Assembly: GCA_949357655.1 (NCBI GenBank)
Contig: CASHTG010000020.1
Coordinates: 1,178,001-1,242,000 of the forward strand
Origin: Parascedosporium putredinis
Lineage: Eukaryota; Ascomycota; Sordariomycetes; Microascales; Microascaceae
DNA: 64,000 nucleotides
Direction: 5' to 3'
In this document: positions 49,304-59,321 of the stretch, piece by piece
How the letters are laid out: every line of letters starts with the position of its first letter
Numbering within the stretch: position 1 is the stretch's first letter
The notes under the pieces: model-generated
What the model was told of the DNA's origin: nothing
What the model saw: only the letters and a program-made list of their open reading frames with translations
The model's database searches: none
Position numbers and translations under genes: made by a program

Positions 49304-49945
49304 TCAGCCCTTCTTCACATTCTCCATCCACTCCTTCGTCCCCTTGACGCCCTCATGCGCCTTCCTGAACAAACCCCTCTCCCACTCATCCAAGCCCCGC
49401 AGAAACTCCTCGCCCGAAGCCGCCACCGGCATATCGTCGCCCACCTTGCTCGCGTGCAGCCCGACCTCGGCAGCGCGCGCCACAAACGTCTTGCGCAGGA
49501 CGGACGCGAGGTCCTTGTCCTCGAACAAGTCGAGCATGCGCGTGCCGAGGCCGTAAAGTGGGCGCTCTGGTCGCGGAGGGCGACGGAGCGGGGTCGGCCT
49601 TGAGGGCTTGCACGACCTCGTTGGACAAGGCCGGGGGCGGGCTCATGGTCACGGGGGCTTGGCGTCCTCGCCGGCGGAGGAGATGGCGAGCATCTCGGCG
49701 AGCCAGAGGGGCAGGGAGAGGGTGGTGCCGGCTTTGAGGGGCTGGGTGGGGTTGTTGTCGAGGTGGCCGAGGTCGGGGATGTCGAGCTCGAATTTGCAGG
49801 GGACTTTCTGTGGGAAGGGAAAAAGGGTTGCGCGCGTGTTAGTTCTGGTTTTTGTTTTCTTTGGCTTGCAAGGGCCGGTTTTGGGGAGGGGGTTGAATTT
49901 TACTTCTGCCTCTGTGAGGATCGCATCTACGTCGTAGTAGGACAT
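49304..49945 (-). CDS. PSF3: GINS complex subunit Psf3
   Basis: GINS joins Cdc45 and Mcm2-7 to form the replicative CMG helicase. Exon 1 (49945-49904) encodes MSYYDVDAILTEAE. The intron is 49808-49903 (GTAAAA...CCACAG). Exon 2 starts KVPCKFELDIPDLGHLD and continues LSLPLWLAEMLAISS, the typical Psf3 B-domain/helical junction. The rest reads ALSNEVVQALKADP, then HFYGLGTRMLDLFEDKDLAS, then FLRGLDEWERGLFRKAHEG. Three undercalled runs break the frame: 49653-49657 (G6 as G5), 49590-49593 (G5 as G4) and 49555-49557 (T4 as T3 on the coding strand). Corrected length is about 180-190 aa, normal for Psf3. The gene is essential in yeast, so real pseudogenisation is unlikely. Confidence 0.88.
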
Positions 49946-50573
49946 TGTGTGCGTTTGGATATATGGGGATTTTGAACGAGTGTGGTGGAAGGGAAAGGTG
50001 GTTTAGAGGAAGTAGGTTGGTTGGTGCTGGGATGCGTTCAGACGCGAGATCGTGTGTGTCCCGCTCTGTGTGCTTTGATTGCGGGGTGTGTGGAGACTTG
50101 ATGGAATATGTAGAACTATGTCAAGCCTCTCAACCTCAAGCTTGCGCCACATGGCTCCCCATTGTCCCGCCACACAGCTGGACAGGGTAAAAGGAACCTG
50201 GGCAATTACCGCGGAGACGCCCCTAGGGCCGTCCGGGTGTTACCGTGCAAGCTTGTCTAACGGTGAAGTCATTCCCCGAGGAAGGATTATGAAAGCTTTC
50301 CCCCAAAGACTACGAAATATTCTGTACCGTGACGACATTTTGCCCACCTTCTCCTCCCCCGGTCCCCAAAATTATCATCAGTTGATTGTCAACAAACCCG
50401 CGATCAATCTTTATATTTCCCCATCGCTCAATTCGTCAATTGAGCCTATAGTTTCTGCTTTCTACTCTTCAATTGATACCTCGGTAAGCCATCTCGCTCA
50501 TTTTCCTTTCCGTCTTCGTCGAAGCTCTAAATCCCACTAACATTTTTCTTCTCCCTTGACAGCTTCCTGAAAG
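49946..50573. other. Divergent promoter region PSF3/SOD2, with a probable 5'-UTR intron
   Basis: No gene. A clean intron lies in the SOD2 leader at 50484-50562: donor GTAAGC, branch site CACTAAC about 20 nt before the acceptor TTGACAG, ending 11 nt before the SOD2 ATG. Confidence 0.6.
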
Positions 50574-51648
50574 ATGTCTTCTTCTCTCCTCCGAAGCACC
50601 CCCGCGCTCCGCGCTGCTCTCAGGCTGGCGCCGCCAGGCCCGTCGCCGCTCTTTCCAGCACCAGCTTCGTCCGTGGAAAGGCGACTCTTCCCGACCTTCC
50701 ATGTTAGTATTGTTCCACCGGTCAATCCACTTGCTTTCCCTCTTCCCGCGCCCTCCGAGTAGCTCCGAGCAGGTCCGACTCCGATATGTCAGCAGAACTT
50801 TGGGGAGGTTTTTCGGTCAATCGGAGCAGCTATACAACGACGGTGACCTATGGACTGGGATCCTCTTGCCCCCTCGAGCTCTCGAGGGAACTCTACGCCG
50901 GCGCTGGGCGCTATTACGCTGCGATGCATGGCCTGCTAACCAGCCCTGTTGCTTCCCTTCATAACAGATGACTACAATGCGCTCGAGCCCTACATCAGCG
51001 CCAAGATCATGGAGCTTCACCACTCCAAGCACCACCAGACCTACGTCAACGGTTTCAACACCGCTCTCCAGACCGTCGCCGAGGCCGAGGCCGCCGGTGA
51101 CTTGACCAAGGCCGCGTCCCAGGCCCCGCTCATCAACTTCCACGGCGGTGGTCACCTGAACCACTCTCTGTTCTGGGAGAACCTCGCCCCCAGCAGCCGC
51201 GATGGCGGTGGCGAGCCTGCCGGCTCTCTCAAGGTGCGTTCCGTTTCTGACAGATTCCTTATCGCAGTCACGAAAGATTTCGTGACATGGGCCAATGCCA
51301 CTCTGAGTATCGTGTACAAGCTCACAAACTGACCTTTCTTTCTCGCAGTCCGCCATTGGTGAGGACTTTGGCTCCTTCGATGCCCTCCGCAAGGAGGTCA
51401 ACACTGCCCTTGCCGGCATCCAGGGCAGCGGCTGGGCCTGGCTTGTCAAGGACAAGACCACGGGTACCCTGAGCGTTGTTACCCGCGCCAACCAGGATCC
51501 TGTCACTGGCAACCTCATCCCCCTCCTCGGCATCGATGCTTGGGAGCACGCCTACTACCTCCAGTACGAGAACCGCAAGGTTGAGTACTTTGATGCCATC
51601 TGGAATGTCATCAACTGGAAGACTGTTGCCAAGAGGTTCGAGAACTAA
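50574..51648 (+). CDS. SOD2: Superoxide dismutase [Mn], mitochondrial
   Basis: Dismutates superoxide in the mitochondrial matrix. Exons are 50574-50702, 50968-51233 and 51349-51648, with introns GTTAGT...AACAG (265 nt) and GTGCGT...CGCAG (115 nt). The mature N-terminus KATLPDLPYDYNALEPYISA joins across intron 1. The Mn ligands are visible: His of MELHHSKHHQTYV, His of GGGHLNHSLFWENL, and Asp and His of GIDAWEHAYYLQYEN. The protein ends WKTVAKRFEN. The presequence is frame-shifted: from the ATG the frame reads MSSSLLRSTPALRAALRLAP, whereas the mature part needs the next frame (ARPVAALSSTSFVRGKA). A C run at 50599-50603 one base short would explain it. Corrected length is about 230 aa. Confidence 0.94.
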
Positions 51649-52151
51649 AGGGGAATGGTATATGATCATAGGAAAAGCTAGTGTACGTTAAGCGCCATGA
51701 ATGCGGGTTACCTTCTTGGATGGAGGATGTAGACGCGATATAAGCATCTACACCATGTGAAGATGAATATACATCAATCCAAGGATGCAGTTGACATTTT
51801 CTTGTCTTGGTGTTCTCGTAATGATCGTGTAGTGCTCCAGAGATCGGAGACCACGTAAAGAGCCAGGAGATGCCGATGATTATCCTCCCCTCCCTCACAC
51901 CATCCGGCACATCCGCGTGCTTTCACATTGACGCATCTATTTCATCGAATAGCACCCTATGTTCTCCTTTGAGGAATGAAGCTCCGTGTCTTTGCACATC
52001 CGGTGCCTATCGAGGTATTTTGAGAATCGATCCTCGAATTGGTTCCCCTTTTAACCCATTTAGATTAGATGGTATTTTGTATGGAAAAGAGTGGACAAAT
52101 GGCTCATCGACTCAATCAGGTCCGCCAAGGAAGTCGCGAGTGTTATCCAAT

Positions 52152-52158
52152 TGAGTCA
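52152..52158. promoter_or_regulatory. Gcn4/CPC1 site (TGAGTCA), distal, ARG4
   Basis: A perfect 7-bp TGASTCA element 548 nt upstream of the ARG4 ATG. Gcn4 in yeast and CPC1 in filamentous fungi use this site for general amino-acid control. Confidence 0.5.
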
Positions 52159-52357
52159 TAAAGGGAAATTTAGTAGGTTCCTGGAGGAGCATGGAAGAAA
52201 GAAAAAGACAAAACTCCCTGTCACAAACCCAATTGACAATTTTGAACCGCTTTCGGTGGTGGAAGCCGAACATGGGTTCAAGATGGGGAAGCAGCGGAAG
52301 CGGAAGCCGGCGCCGAGAGCAGGGGACGGGAAAGGTTGAGTTGTAGTTGAGGGTGGA

Positions 52358-52364
52358 TGACTCA
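52358..52364. promoter_or_regulatory. Gcn4/CPC1 site (TGACTCA), proximal, ARG4
   Basis: A second perfect 7-bp TGASTCA element, with context ATGACTCAG, 342 nt upstream of the ARG4 ATG. Two such sites within about 550 nt are unlikely by chance at equal base frequencies (expected about 0.07). Confidence 0.6.
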
Positions 52365-52705
52365 GAGCACAGTTACGTCGCTTCACTTCACCCGAATCCT
52401 GCTATCATAGGTCCAACAAAAAAAAGTTATGGGGGACACAGTCACAGGCTGGAAAAAGTAAGGGAAAAAAAGTTCGTAGAGCGGCAGAAAGATAACAAAA
52501 ATTCTCCACATTAAAACCTCTATCTAGTCTAGCATTCCCCCTCACCCTCGACACTACGCAATATAACATATAACCTCTCAATTGGAATCCCCTCGTTCCT
52601 CTCTCTATTCCTAATCCCATAGCGCATCCCGATCTCTGCTCGAATCGCACCCAATTGCGCATTCTCTCTTTCCCTTCCTTTCTACACCCCCTTATCTTTC
52701 GCAAG

Positions 52706-54228
52706 ATGGCTCCCGAGAAGCCTCAGGGCAACATGCTGTGGGGAGGCCGCTTCACAGGTACGTCAACGGTCGCAAAACTTCCAAGCATGTGGTTGAATGG
52801 AAAATAAAGACTCGGCGCATGTGAATATATATCCCTTGAGACCGGACTCCCGCTAACCTCTCTTTTCCTCTTACAACCCACAGGCGGCCTCGATCCCCTC
52901 ATGGTGGCGTACAACGAATCCATCTACTTCGACCGCGTGCTGCACAAGCAGGATATCCTCGGCAGCATCGCCTTTGCCCGCGCCAACGCCAAGTCCGGCA
53001 TCATCTCCCGCGCCGAGTTCGAGAAGCTTGAGCAGGGCCTCCTCGCCGTGGAGAAGGAGTGGGACGAGGGCACCTTTGTCATCAAGCCCGGCGTGGACGA
53101 GGACATTCACACTGCCAACGAGCGCAGGCTAGGCGAGATCATTGGCAAGGACGTGGCGGGAAGCTGCACACCGGCCGCAGCAGGAACGAGCAGATCGCCA
53201 CCGACATGCGCATGTGGCTGCGGGACGAGCTCCGGAAGCTCGAGGATTTCCTCGTCAGCTTCCTCCTCGTCATCGCTAAGAGGGCGGAGCAGGAGGTCGA
53301 GTACGTCATGCCCGGCTACACCCACCTGCAGAGGGCCCAGCCTATCCGGTGGAGCCACTGGATGCTGTCGTACGGCTTCCAGTTTGCCAGTGATCTCGAG
53401 CGGTTGCGGGAGGTCATCAAGAGGGTTAACCGTAGCCCCCTGGGCCTGGGCGCCCTCGCTGGTAACCCGTTTAATATCGACCGCGAGATGATGGCTGAGG
53501 AGCTCGGCTTCGAGGGCTTGATCTGGAACTCGATGGGCGGCGTCGCGGACCGGGACTTTGTCGCCGAGACCATGCAGTGGGGCTCCATGCTCATGCTTCA
53601 CATCTCGCGCTGGGCCGAGGACCTCATCATCTACTCTACCGGCGAGTTCGGCTTCGTCCGCCTGTCCGACGCCTACTCCACCGGTAGCTCCCTCATGCCC
53701 CAGAAGAAGAACCCGGACAGCCTCGAGCTCCTGCGCGGCAAGGCTGGTCGTACCATGGGCCACGTCGTGGGCCTCATGACCACGCTCAAGGGCCTGCCCA
53801 GTACCTACAACAAGGACCTCCAGGAGAGCGTCGAGCCCATGCTCGACCACATCAAGACGGTGGGCGACAGCATCCAGATCGCCGAGGGCGTCCTCGCCAC
53901 CCTCGCCGTCCAGCCTGACAAGATGCGTGCGGCCCTCGACCCCTTCATGCTCGCCACCGACCTCGCCGACTACCTCGTCCGCAAAGGCGTGCCCTTCCGT
54001 GAGACCCACCACATCTCGGGTCGCTGCGTCGCGCTCTCCGAGCAGACGGGTATTCCGATGAACGAGTTCACCTATGACCAGTTCCGGGGTATCGATGAGA
54101 GGTTCGGCCAGGATATCAAGGGCGTTTTTAGCTACGAGAAGAGCGTCGAGATGAGGGCGGCTAAGGGCGGCACGAGCACGTCGAGCGTGCTTGAGCAGGT
54201 CAAGGTGCTCAAGGCCATGCTCGGGTGA
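52706..54228 (+). CDS. ARG4: Argininosuccinate lyase
   Basis: Cleaves argininosuccinate to arginine and fumarate, the last step of arginine synthesis. Exon 1 (52706-52757) encodes [18 protein letters not shown]. The intron is 52758-52883 (GTACGT...CCACAG). Exon 2 continues [20 protein letters not shown]. Family motifs are [17 protein letters not shown] and the fumarate-lyase signature [20 protein letters not shown] with its catalytic serine loop. The protein ends [12 protein letters not shown]. One break at 53159-53161 (G4 read as G3) separates GKDVAG from [11 protein letters not shown]. Corrected length is about 465 aa, normal. Two perfect Gcn4/CPC1 sites upstream suggest cross-pathway control. 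Confidence is high. Confidence 0.96.
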
Positions 54229-54780
54229 GAGAGAGGCGGGAGACGGACTCGGAGAGCGTGTGCGAGGCAGACGAAGGAAAGGGGGAAATGGGTTGTTCGA
54301 GGTTGTGGCCCTCCTGTTTGCCATTTCTTGGGAAAAGGGGATTGGCACTGGCGAGGACTGTTTGATATACAGAGGAGTGGATTGGCTTTTTGGTTTTGGT
54401 TTTTGCTACTATAGAGATTATGACGGACGGATGGGACGGGATATCTGAAGGGCCCTTGCGAAACGAATTAGAGAAAGACAGAATTTAGGGTATAAAACAA
54501 ACATATTTCTACTCTTTTTGCTTCTTTCAAAGAACACTGGAACAAAAGCAGACAGCCTTGGGGTTGAAATACTGTCTCTTTTCCCTTGCGGAAAGATCCG
54601 CAGGCGCACGCGCTCTTATAGCTTAGTGGAGCTTCGATGCACACAGCGGTGACATTGAAGCTTAAAGGAACTCTAGACATGACGCTAAGCTAATGAGGCC
54701 TGCCATCGCCCATGGGAGTTTTGTACTTCGCTGGATACAAAGTAGGAGACGTGGACTATCATGGATTTGAGATAGGATAA
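54229..54780. other. Intergenic region between ARG4 and the ankyrin-repeat tail
   Basis: About 550 nt with no gene. It holds the ARG4 3' end and the probable 3' end of the minus-strand NLR transcript. Confidence 0.5.
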
Positions 54781-55009
54781 CTCCTTCATAGCCATTCCTA
54801 GCAGCCTAGCTAAGTGGTGCCCAGCCCCCATCATCCTTCATATCAGGTTCAACCCCACTAGTAGCAAGAAGCAGCTCCACAACTCCTTCATAGCTATTCT
54901 CAGCAGCCCAGCTAAGTGGTATCTTGCCCTTATCATCCTTTATATCAGGTTCAACCCCACTAGTAGTAAGAAGCAGCTTTATAACTCCTTTATAGCTATT
55001 CCTAGTAGC
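54781..55009 (-). pseudogene. Decayed 3' ankyrin units after the NLR stop
   Basis: Past the stop at 55010-55012 the same frame still encodes ankyrin units (SYKGVIKLLLTTSGVEPDIK, then IPLSWAAENSYEGVVELLLA). It has a further stop at 54806-54808. Both stops replace the Trp of the LSWAA motif (TGG to TAG). The units are more diverged than those in the main array, so this is a decayed end of the repeat, not an active exon. Confidence 0.75.
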
Positions 55010-57150
55010 CTAGCGAGGTGGTATCCGGCCCCTATACCTTTTATAGCGATTCCTAGCAGCCTGGCTAAGTAATCTCCTAGGGTTAATTTCTTCATAGCAA
55101 TTCATAGTAGCCCAGCTAAGTGGTGCCTGGGCCCTATCATCTTTCATATCAGGTTCAACCCCACTAGTAATAAGAAGCAGCTTGACAACTCCTTCACAGC
55201 TATTCCTAGCAGCCCAGCTAAGTGGTGTCTGGCCTGTATCATCCTTCATATCAGGTTCAACCCCACTTGTACCAAGAAGCAGCTTCACAACTCCTTCATG
55301 GCCATTCCCAGCAGCCCAGCTAAGTGGTGTCCGGTCCCAACTATCCTTCATATCAGGTTTAACCCCACTTATACCAAGAAGCAGCTTCACAACTCCTTTA
55401 TGGCCTTTCTCAGCAGCCCAGCTAAGTGGTGTCTGGCCCCTATTATCCTTCATATCAGGTTCAACCCCACTAGTAGCAAGAAGCAGCTTTATAACTCCTT
55501 CATGGCCATTCTCAGCAGCCCAGCTAAGTGGTGTCCGGCCCCTATTATCCTTCATATCAGGTTCAACCCCACTTATACTAAGAAGCAGCTTCACAACTCC
55601 TTCATGGCCATTCTCAGCAGCCCAGCTAAGTGGTGTCTGGCCCCTATTATCCTTCATATCAGGTTCAACCCCACTAGTACTAAGAAGCAGCTTCACAACT
55701 CCTTCATAGCCTTCCCTAGCAGCCCAGATAAGTGGTGTCTGGCCCCATTTATCATCCTTCATATCAGGTTCAACCCCACTAGTGGCAAGAAGCAGCTTCA
55801 CAACTCCTTCATGGCCTTTCCCAGCAGCCCAGCTAAGTGGTGTCTGGCCCCATTTATCATCCTTCATATCAGGTTTAACCCTACTAGTAGCAAGAAGCAG
55901 CTTCACAACTCCTTCATAGCCTTCCCTAGTAGCCCAGATAAGTGGTGTCTGGCCCCCATCATCCTTCATATTAGGTTCAACCCTACTAGTAGCAAGAAGC
56001 AGCTTCACAACTCCTTCATAGCCTTCCCTAGCAGCCCAGATAAGTGGTGTCTGGCCCCATTTATCATCCTTCATATTAGGTTCAACCCTACTAGTAGCAA
56101 GAAGCAGCTTCACAACTCCTTCATGGCCAATCTTAGCAGCCCAGATAAGTGGTGTCTGGCCCCCATCATCCTTCATATTAGGTTCAACCCCACTAGTGGC
56201 AAGAAGCAGCTTCACAACTCCTTCATGGCCTTTACCAGCAGCCCAGCTAAGTGGTGTCCGGCCCCATTCACCATCCTTCATATCAGGTTCAACCCCACTT
56301 ATACCAAGAAGCAGCTTCACAACTCCTTCATAGCCTTCCCTAGTAGCCCAGATAAGTGGTGTCTGGCCCCCAGCATCCTTCATATTAGGTTCAACCCCAC
56401 TAGTAGCAAGAAGCAGCTTCACAACTCCTTCATAGCCTTCCCTAGCAGCCCAGATAAGTGGTGTCTGGCCCCATTTATCATCCTTCATATTAGGTTCAAC
56501 CCCGCTAGTACCAAGAAGCAGCTTCACAACTCCTTCATGGCCATTCCTAGCAGCCCAGCTAAGTGGTGTCTGGCCCCATTTATCATCCTTCATATCAGGT
56601 TCAACCCCACTTATACCAAGAAGCAGCTTCACAACTCCTTCATGGCCATTCCTAGCAGCCCAGCTAAGTGGTGTCTGGCCCCATTCACTATCCTTCATAT
56701 CAGGTTCAACCCCACTTATACCAAGAAGCAGCTTCACAACTCCTTCATGCCCATTCTCAGCAGCCCAGCTAAGTGGTATCTGGCCTTCATCATCCTTCAT
56801 ATCAGGTTCAACACCACTTATACTAAGAAGTAGCTTTACAACTCCTTCATGGCCATTCCCAGCAGCCCAGCTAAGTGGTGTCTGGCCTATATCATCCTTC
56901 ATATCAGGTTCAACCCCACTTGTACCAAGAAGCAGCTTCACAACTCCTTCATGGCCATTCTCAGCAGCCCAGCTAAGTGGTGTCTGGCCTTCATCATCCT
57001 TCATATCAGGTTCAACCCCACTTGTACCAAGAAGCAGCTTCACAACTCCTTCATGGCCATTCTCAGCAGCCCAGCTAAGTGGTGTCCGGCCCCCACCATC
57101 CTTTATATCAGGTTCAACCCCATCAACCCCACTTTCAGGAAGAAGCATCT
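55010..57150 (-). repeat. Tandem ankyrin-coding repeat, 19 near-identical 102/105-nt units
   Basis: Units of 34 or 35 codons follow GQTPLSWAAENGHEGVVKLL plus LGTSGVEPDMKDD. The 35-codon units carry an extra Trp (DDKW, DSEW, DGEW). Variation is confined to a few positions: Ser/Ile before Trp, the pair after WAA, His/Tyr, Gly/Ala/Ser-Thr/Ile after LLL, Gly/Arg, Asp/Asn. The canonical ankyrin period is 33 residues. High identity between units suggests recent expansion or concerted evolution, and collapse of copies in assembly is possible. Confidence 0.9.
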
Positions 57151-59321
57151 TAGTAATAGCCTCAAGCCCGAAGAGCGCTGCTAGATGGACTGGTGTTACC
57201 CCCTTTGGGAAGGTTTGGGTGTAGCGTGGATATCGAAAATTGTTTCGCGTCATGAGAACTTGTACTTCGGCATCGAGGCGTCTCTTCCTCCTGAGTAGGT
57301 TTAGCGCCAGTTCTATGACCTCTTCGACCCCCTAGTCAATTCCGTACTCGTAGGTATGGAATCCCCTTGGAGCTCGGGATCCCCTTTTCTTGAGGTCTAT
57401 CAAGGACTTGGCGAACATGGTGGCCCCAGCCTTTGCCAGCGTATTCGTAAAGTTTGTTCACTCGGAGTCGCTCCTCAAACTCACGGTCTCCCGGGCTCGC
57501 CCCGCTCTCAAACGTATTGAAGGATAGATACGTGATGCAGGTCATCGCGATGTCTTCCTCGGCAGCTGGAAACCATTTCTGTCGAGTTCTTTGAAAGTAT
57601 TCTTGTGTAGTATAGTGTACCAATCGGATGATACGGCTTTCCTCGTCGATTGTGACCAACCCAGCACATACTGAGATCATCTCCTCAGTTTCCGTGAGGT
57701 TTTCTTCGTCGAGTTCCGACTCTCCGGGTTCTACGGCAAGTGCGTGTTGGAGCTCTTCAGTCGTGAGGGGCCTCCTGGCGCATGTGATCCATTGTATGAC
57801 CTGCTTCGCGAGGAGTGCTTGGTCGCTGAGCTGCCCATTTATACGCTCCATCGCGTCATCATACGCACTGGCATATGCATCCGAGTCAGTGGGCCATTTT
57901 TCAAGTGTCATCCGAACTGCTTTGGGGGTTGTCTTTCCTTTCAGCGATTGAAGGTGAAGCTGTGCTAGGAGAAACATGCCGTCAACATGGTTAACAATCC
58001 CAGCCTGGATTTGCTCTCGTAATTTCTCATTTTTCCGGACAAAAGATGGGAGGTCTGTCATGTGGGCATCTATATATCTGCGAACATCGTGTTCAGTGGC
58101 TCTGATCTCTTTCGAGATACACGCACTGTCTTTAAATGTGTCGATAATGTCTGGGATGAATCTCGAGGTCGCGAAGAAATTCACTGGAGAGCCTGCCTGG
58201 AGGTCGAACATCTCAGAGAGAAATCTAGAGCGGCACCCGCTAGATATCTCACATTCGTCGAGCGCGTCTACAACGATAAATACCTTTGAGTACAAGGTAG
58301 TTACTGACCGAAGAGTCTTTGAAAGTTCGAGAACCGATGGCCTCGTTTTCCGCTGCTTGTGGTCCTCGTATAAGGATTTGACGGGATTGGGAAAAGGATA
58401 TCGGAGCTCAGCTAGTTGCTTCACCAGACTTGCGAGAAGGCCCTCGATATTTTGATCATCCTTTCTGCGGAAATTGCAGTAGATGTATGCAATTCCGGTG
58501 CATTCATCTTTCTCAAATTGAGTATAGAGGTATTCAACAACGATGGAAGTTAGTATTGTCTTCCCCGCCCCTGGAATTCCTGGGCAGAACAGTGTCTTTT
58601 TCTCGGCATTCAGCCACTCCGTAAACTCTTCAGACTCTAGAAGCCATTCTCCAGTGCCATCTTCTCGGCGGCCGATAAAGTCGTTATGTTGGGTAGTGTA
58701 ATCCACCGGGGTGAGCCAGTCGAGGATGTGCTGCCTCTCGCGAGTGGCCACTTTGTCATCCATTCGGCCTTGTATCTGATCAAGAGAGAGGTTTTGCGTC
58801 TGGTGTATGCTCTCTTGCCGTTCAGAAACATGCTCTACCTTGCGGTAGGTGTTTGCCGTAAGTGTGAGGACGTCAATGACCATGAGCTGGTTCAGCGTCT
58901 GACATTGTCGGTGTAGTCTTTCGACCGCCTCCCGTGTTCTAGGAGCCTGGAAGGCCCCTTTCAGCCGTTCCCACCCCATTCGATGGCTGTTGGCCCGCTT
59001 TGTCAGGTCTCCGTGGAGGCTTTGCAACTCGGCCTTGCACGCGGACACCATGGTCATGGTGTCAGTGTCAGTAGCCAACTGCCTAATCTGCGACTGTACT
59101 GCTGAACGATGACCGAGAAACGCGCCCTCAAAGTCTTTACTGTAGGTGATGTTTGTGCTTGTCTCGTACAAGACTGTTTTAAGAGCCTGAAGCTCCGCTA
59201 TGAAGCTTCTAGCATCAGCCGGCGCATCCTTCCAGTCGGATCCAAACTTGCTCGTGACCTGGATAAGTTGGATCGTCAGGCCGATAACGCCCACGACTCC
59301 GGCGGCGGCTTCAAAAGACAT
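55010..59321 (-). CDS. Fungal NLR: N-terminal STAND domain, NACHT, ankyrin array
   Basis: NLR-type STAND receptor of the kind implicated in non-self recognition. From MSFEAAAGVVGVIGLTIQLI (ATG 59321-59319) the first ~200 residues match the fungal N-terminal STAND domain. NACHT follows, with Walker A GIPGAGKT (residues 248-255), Walker B VFIVVDALDE (347-356) and a winged-helix segment (RRPLTTEELQHALAVE, ~517). A linker (YEYAGKGWGHHV) leads to ~20 ankyrin units. The frame seems to stop at 57336, but adding one base to the C4 at 57363-57366 and one to the C5 at 57328-57332 gives continuous sequence (GDSIPTSTELTRGVEEVIEL, LNLLRRKRRLDAEVQVLMTR) into the first unit. Total length is about 1,430 aa. 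The open frame extends upstream to 59519; I prefer the internal Met because it starts the conserved domain. The recognised ligand is unknown. Confidence 0.85.

Larger units (their letters stand above)
51649..52705. other. Intergenic region upstream of ARG4
   Basis: About 1 kb with SOD2's 3' end and the ARG4 promoter. An open frame at 52091-52339 is Lys-rich (82 codons) but has no family resemblance. Two Gcn4/CPC1 sites are listed separately. Confidence 0.5.

Noticed and set aside
52091..52339. 82-codon Lys-rich open frame upstream of ARG4
   Set aside because: No family resemblance, and it contains the distal Gcn4/CPC1 site; more likely promoter DNA.
53107..54348. 413-codon open frame opposite ARG4
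   Set aside because: Antisense shadow of argininosuccinate lyase, with no family resemblance.
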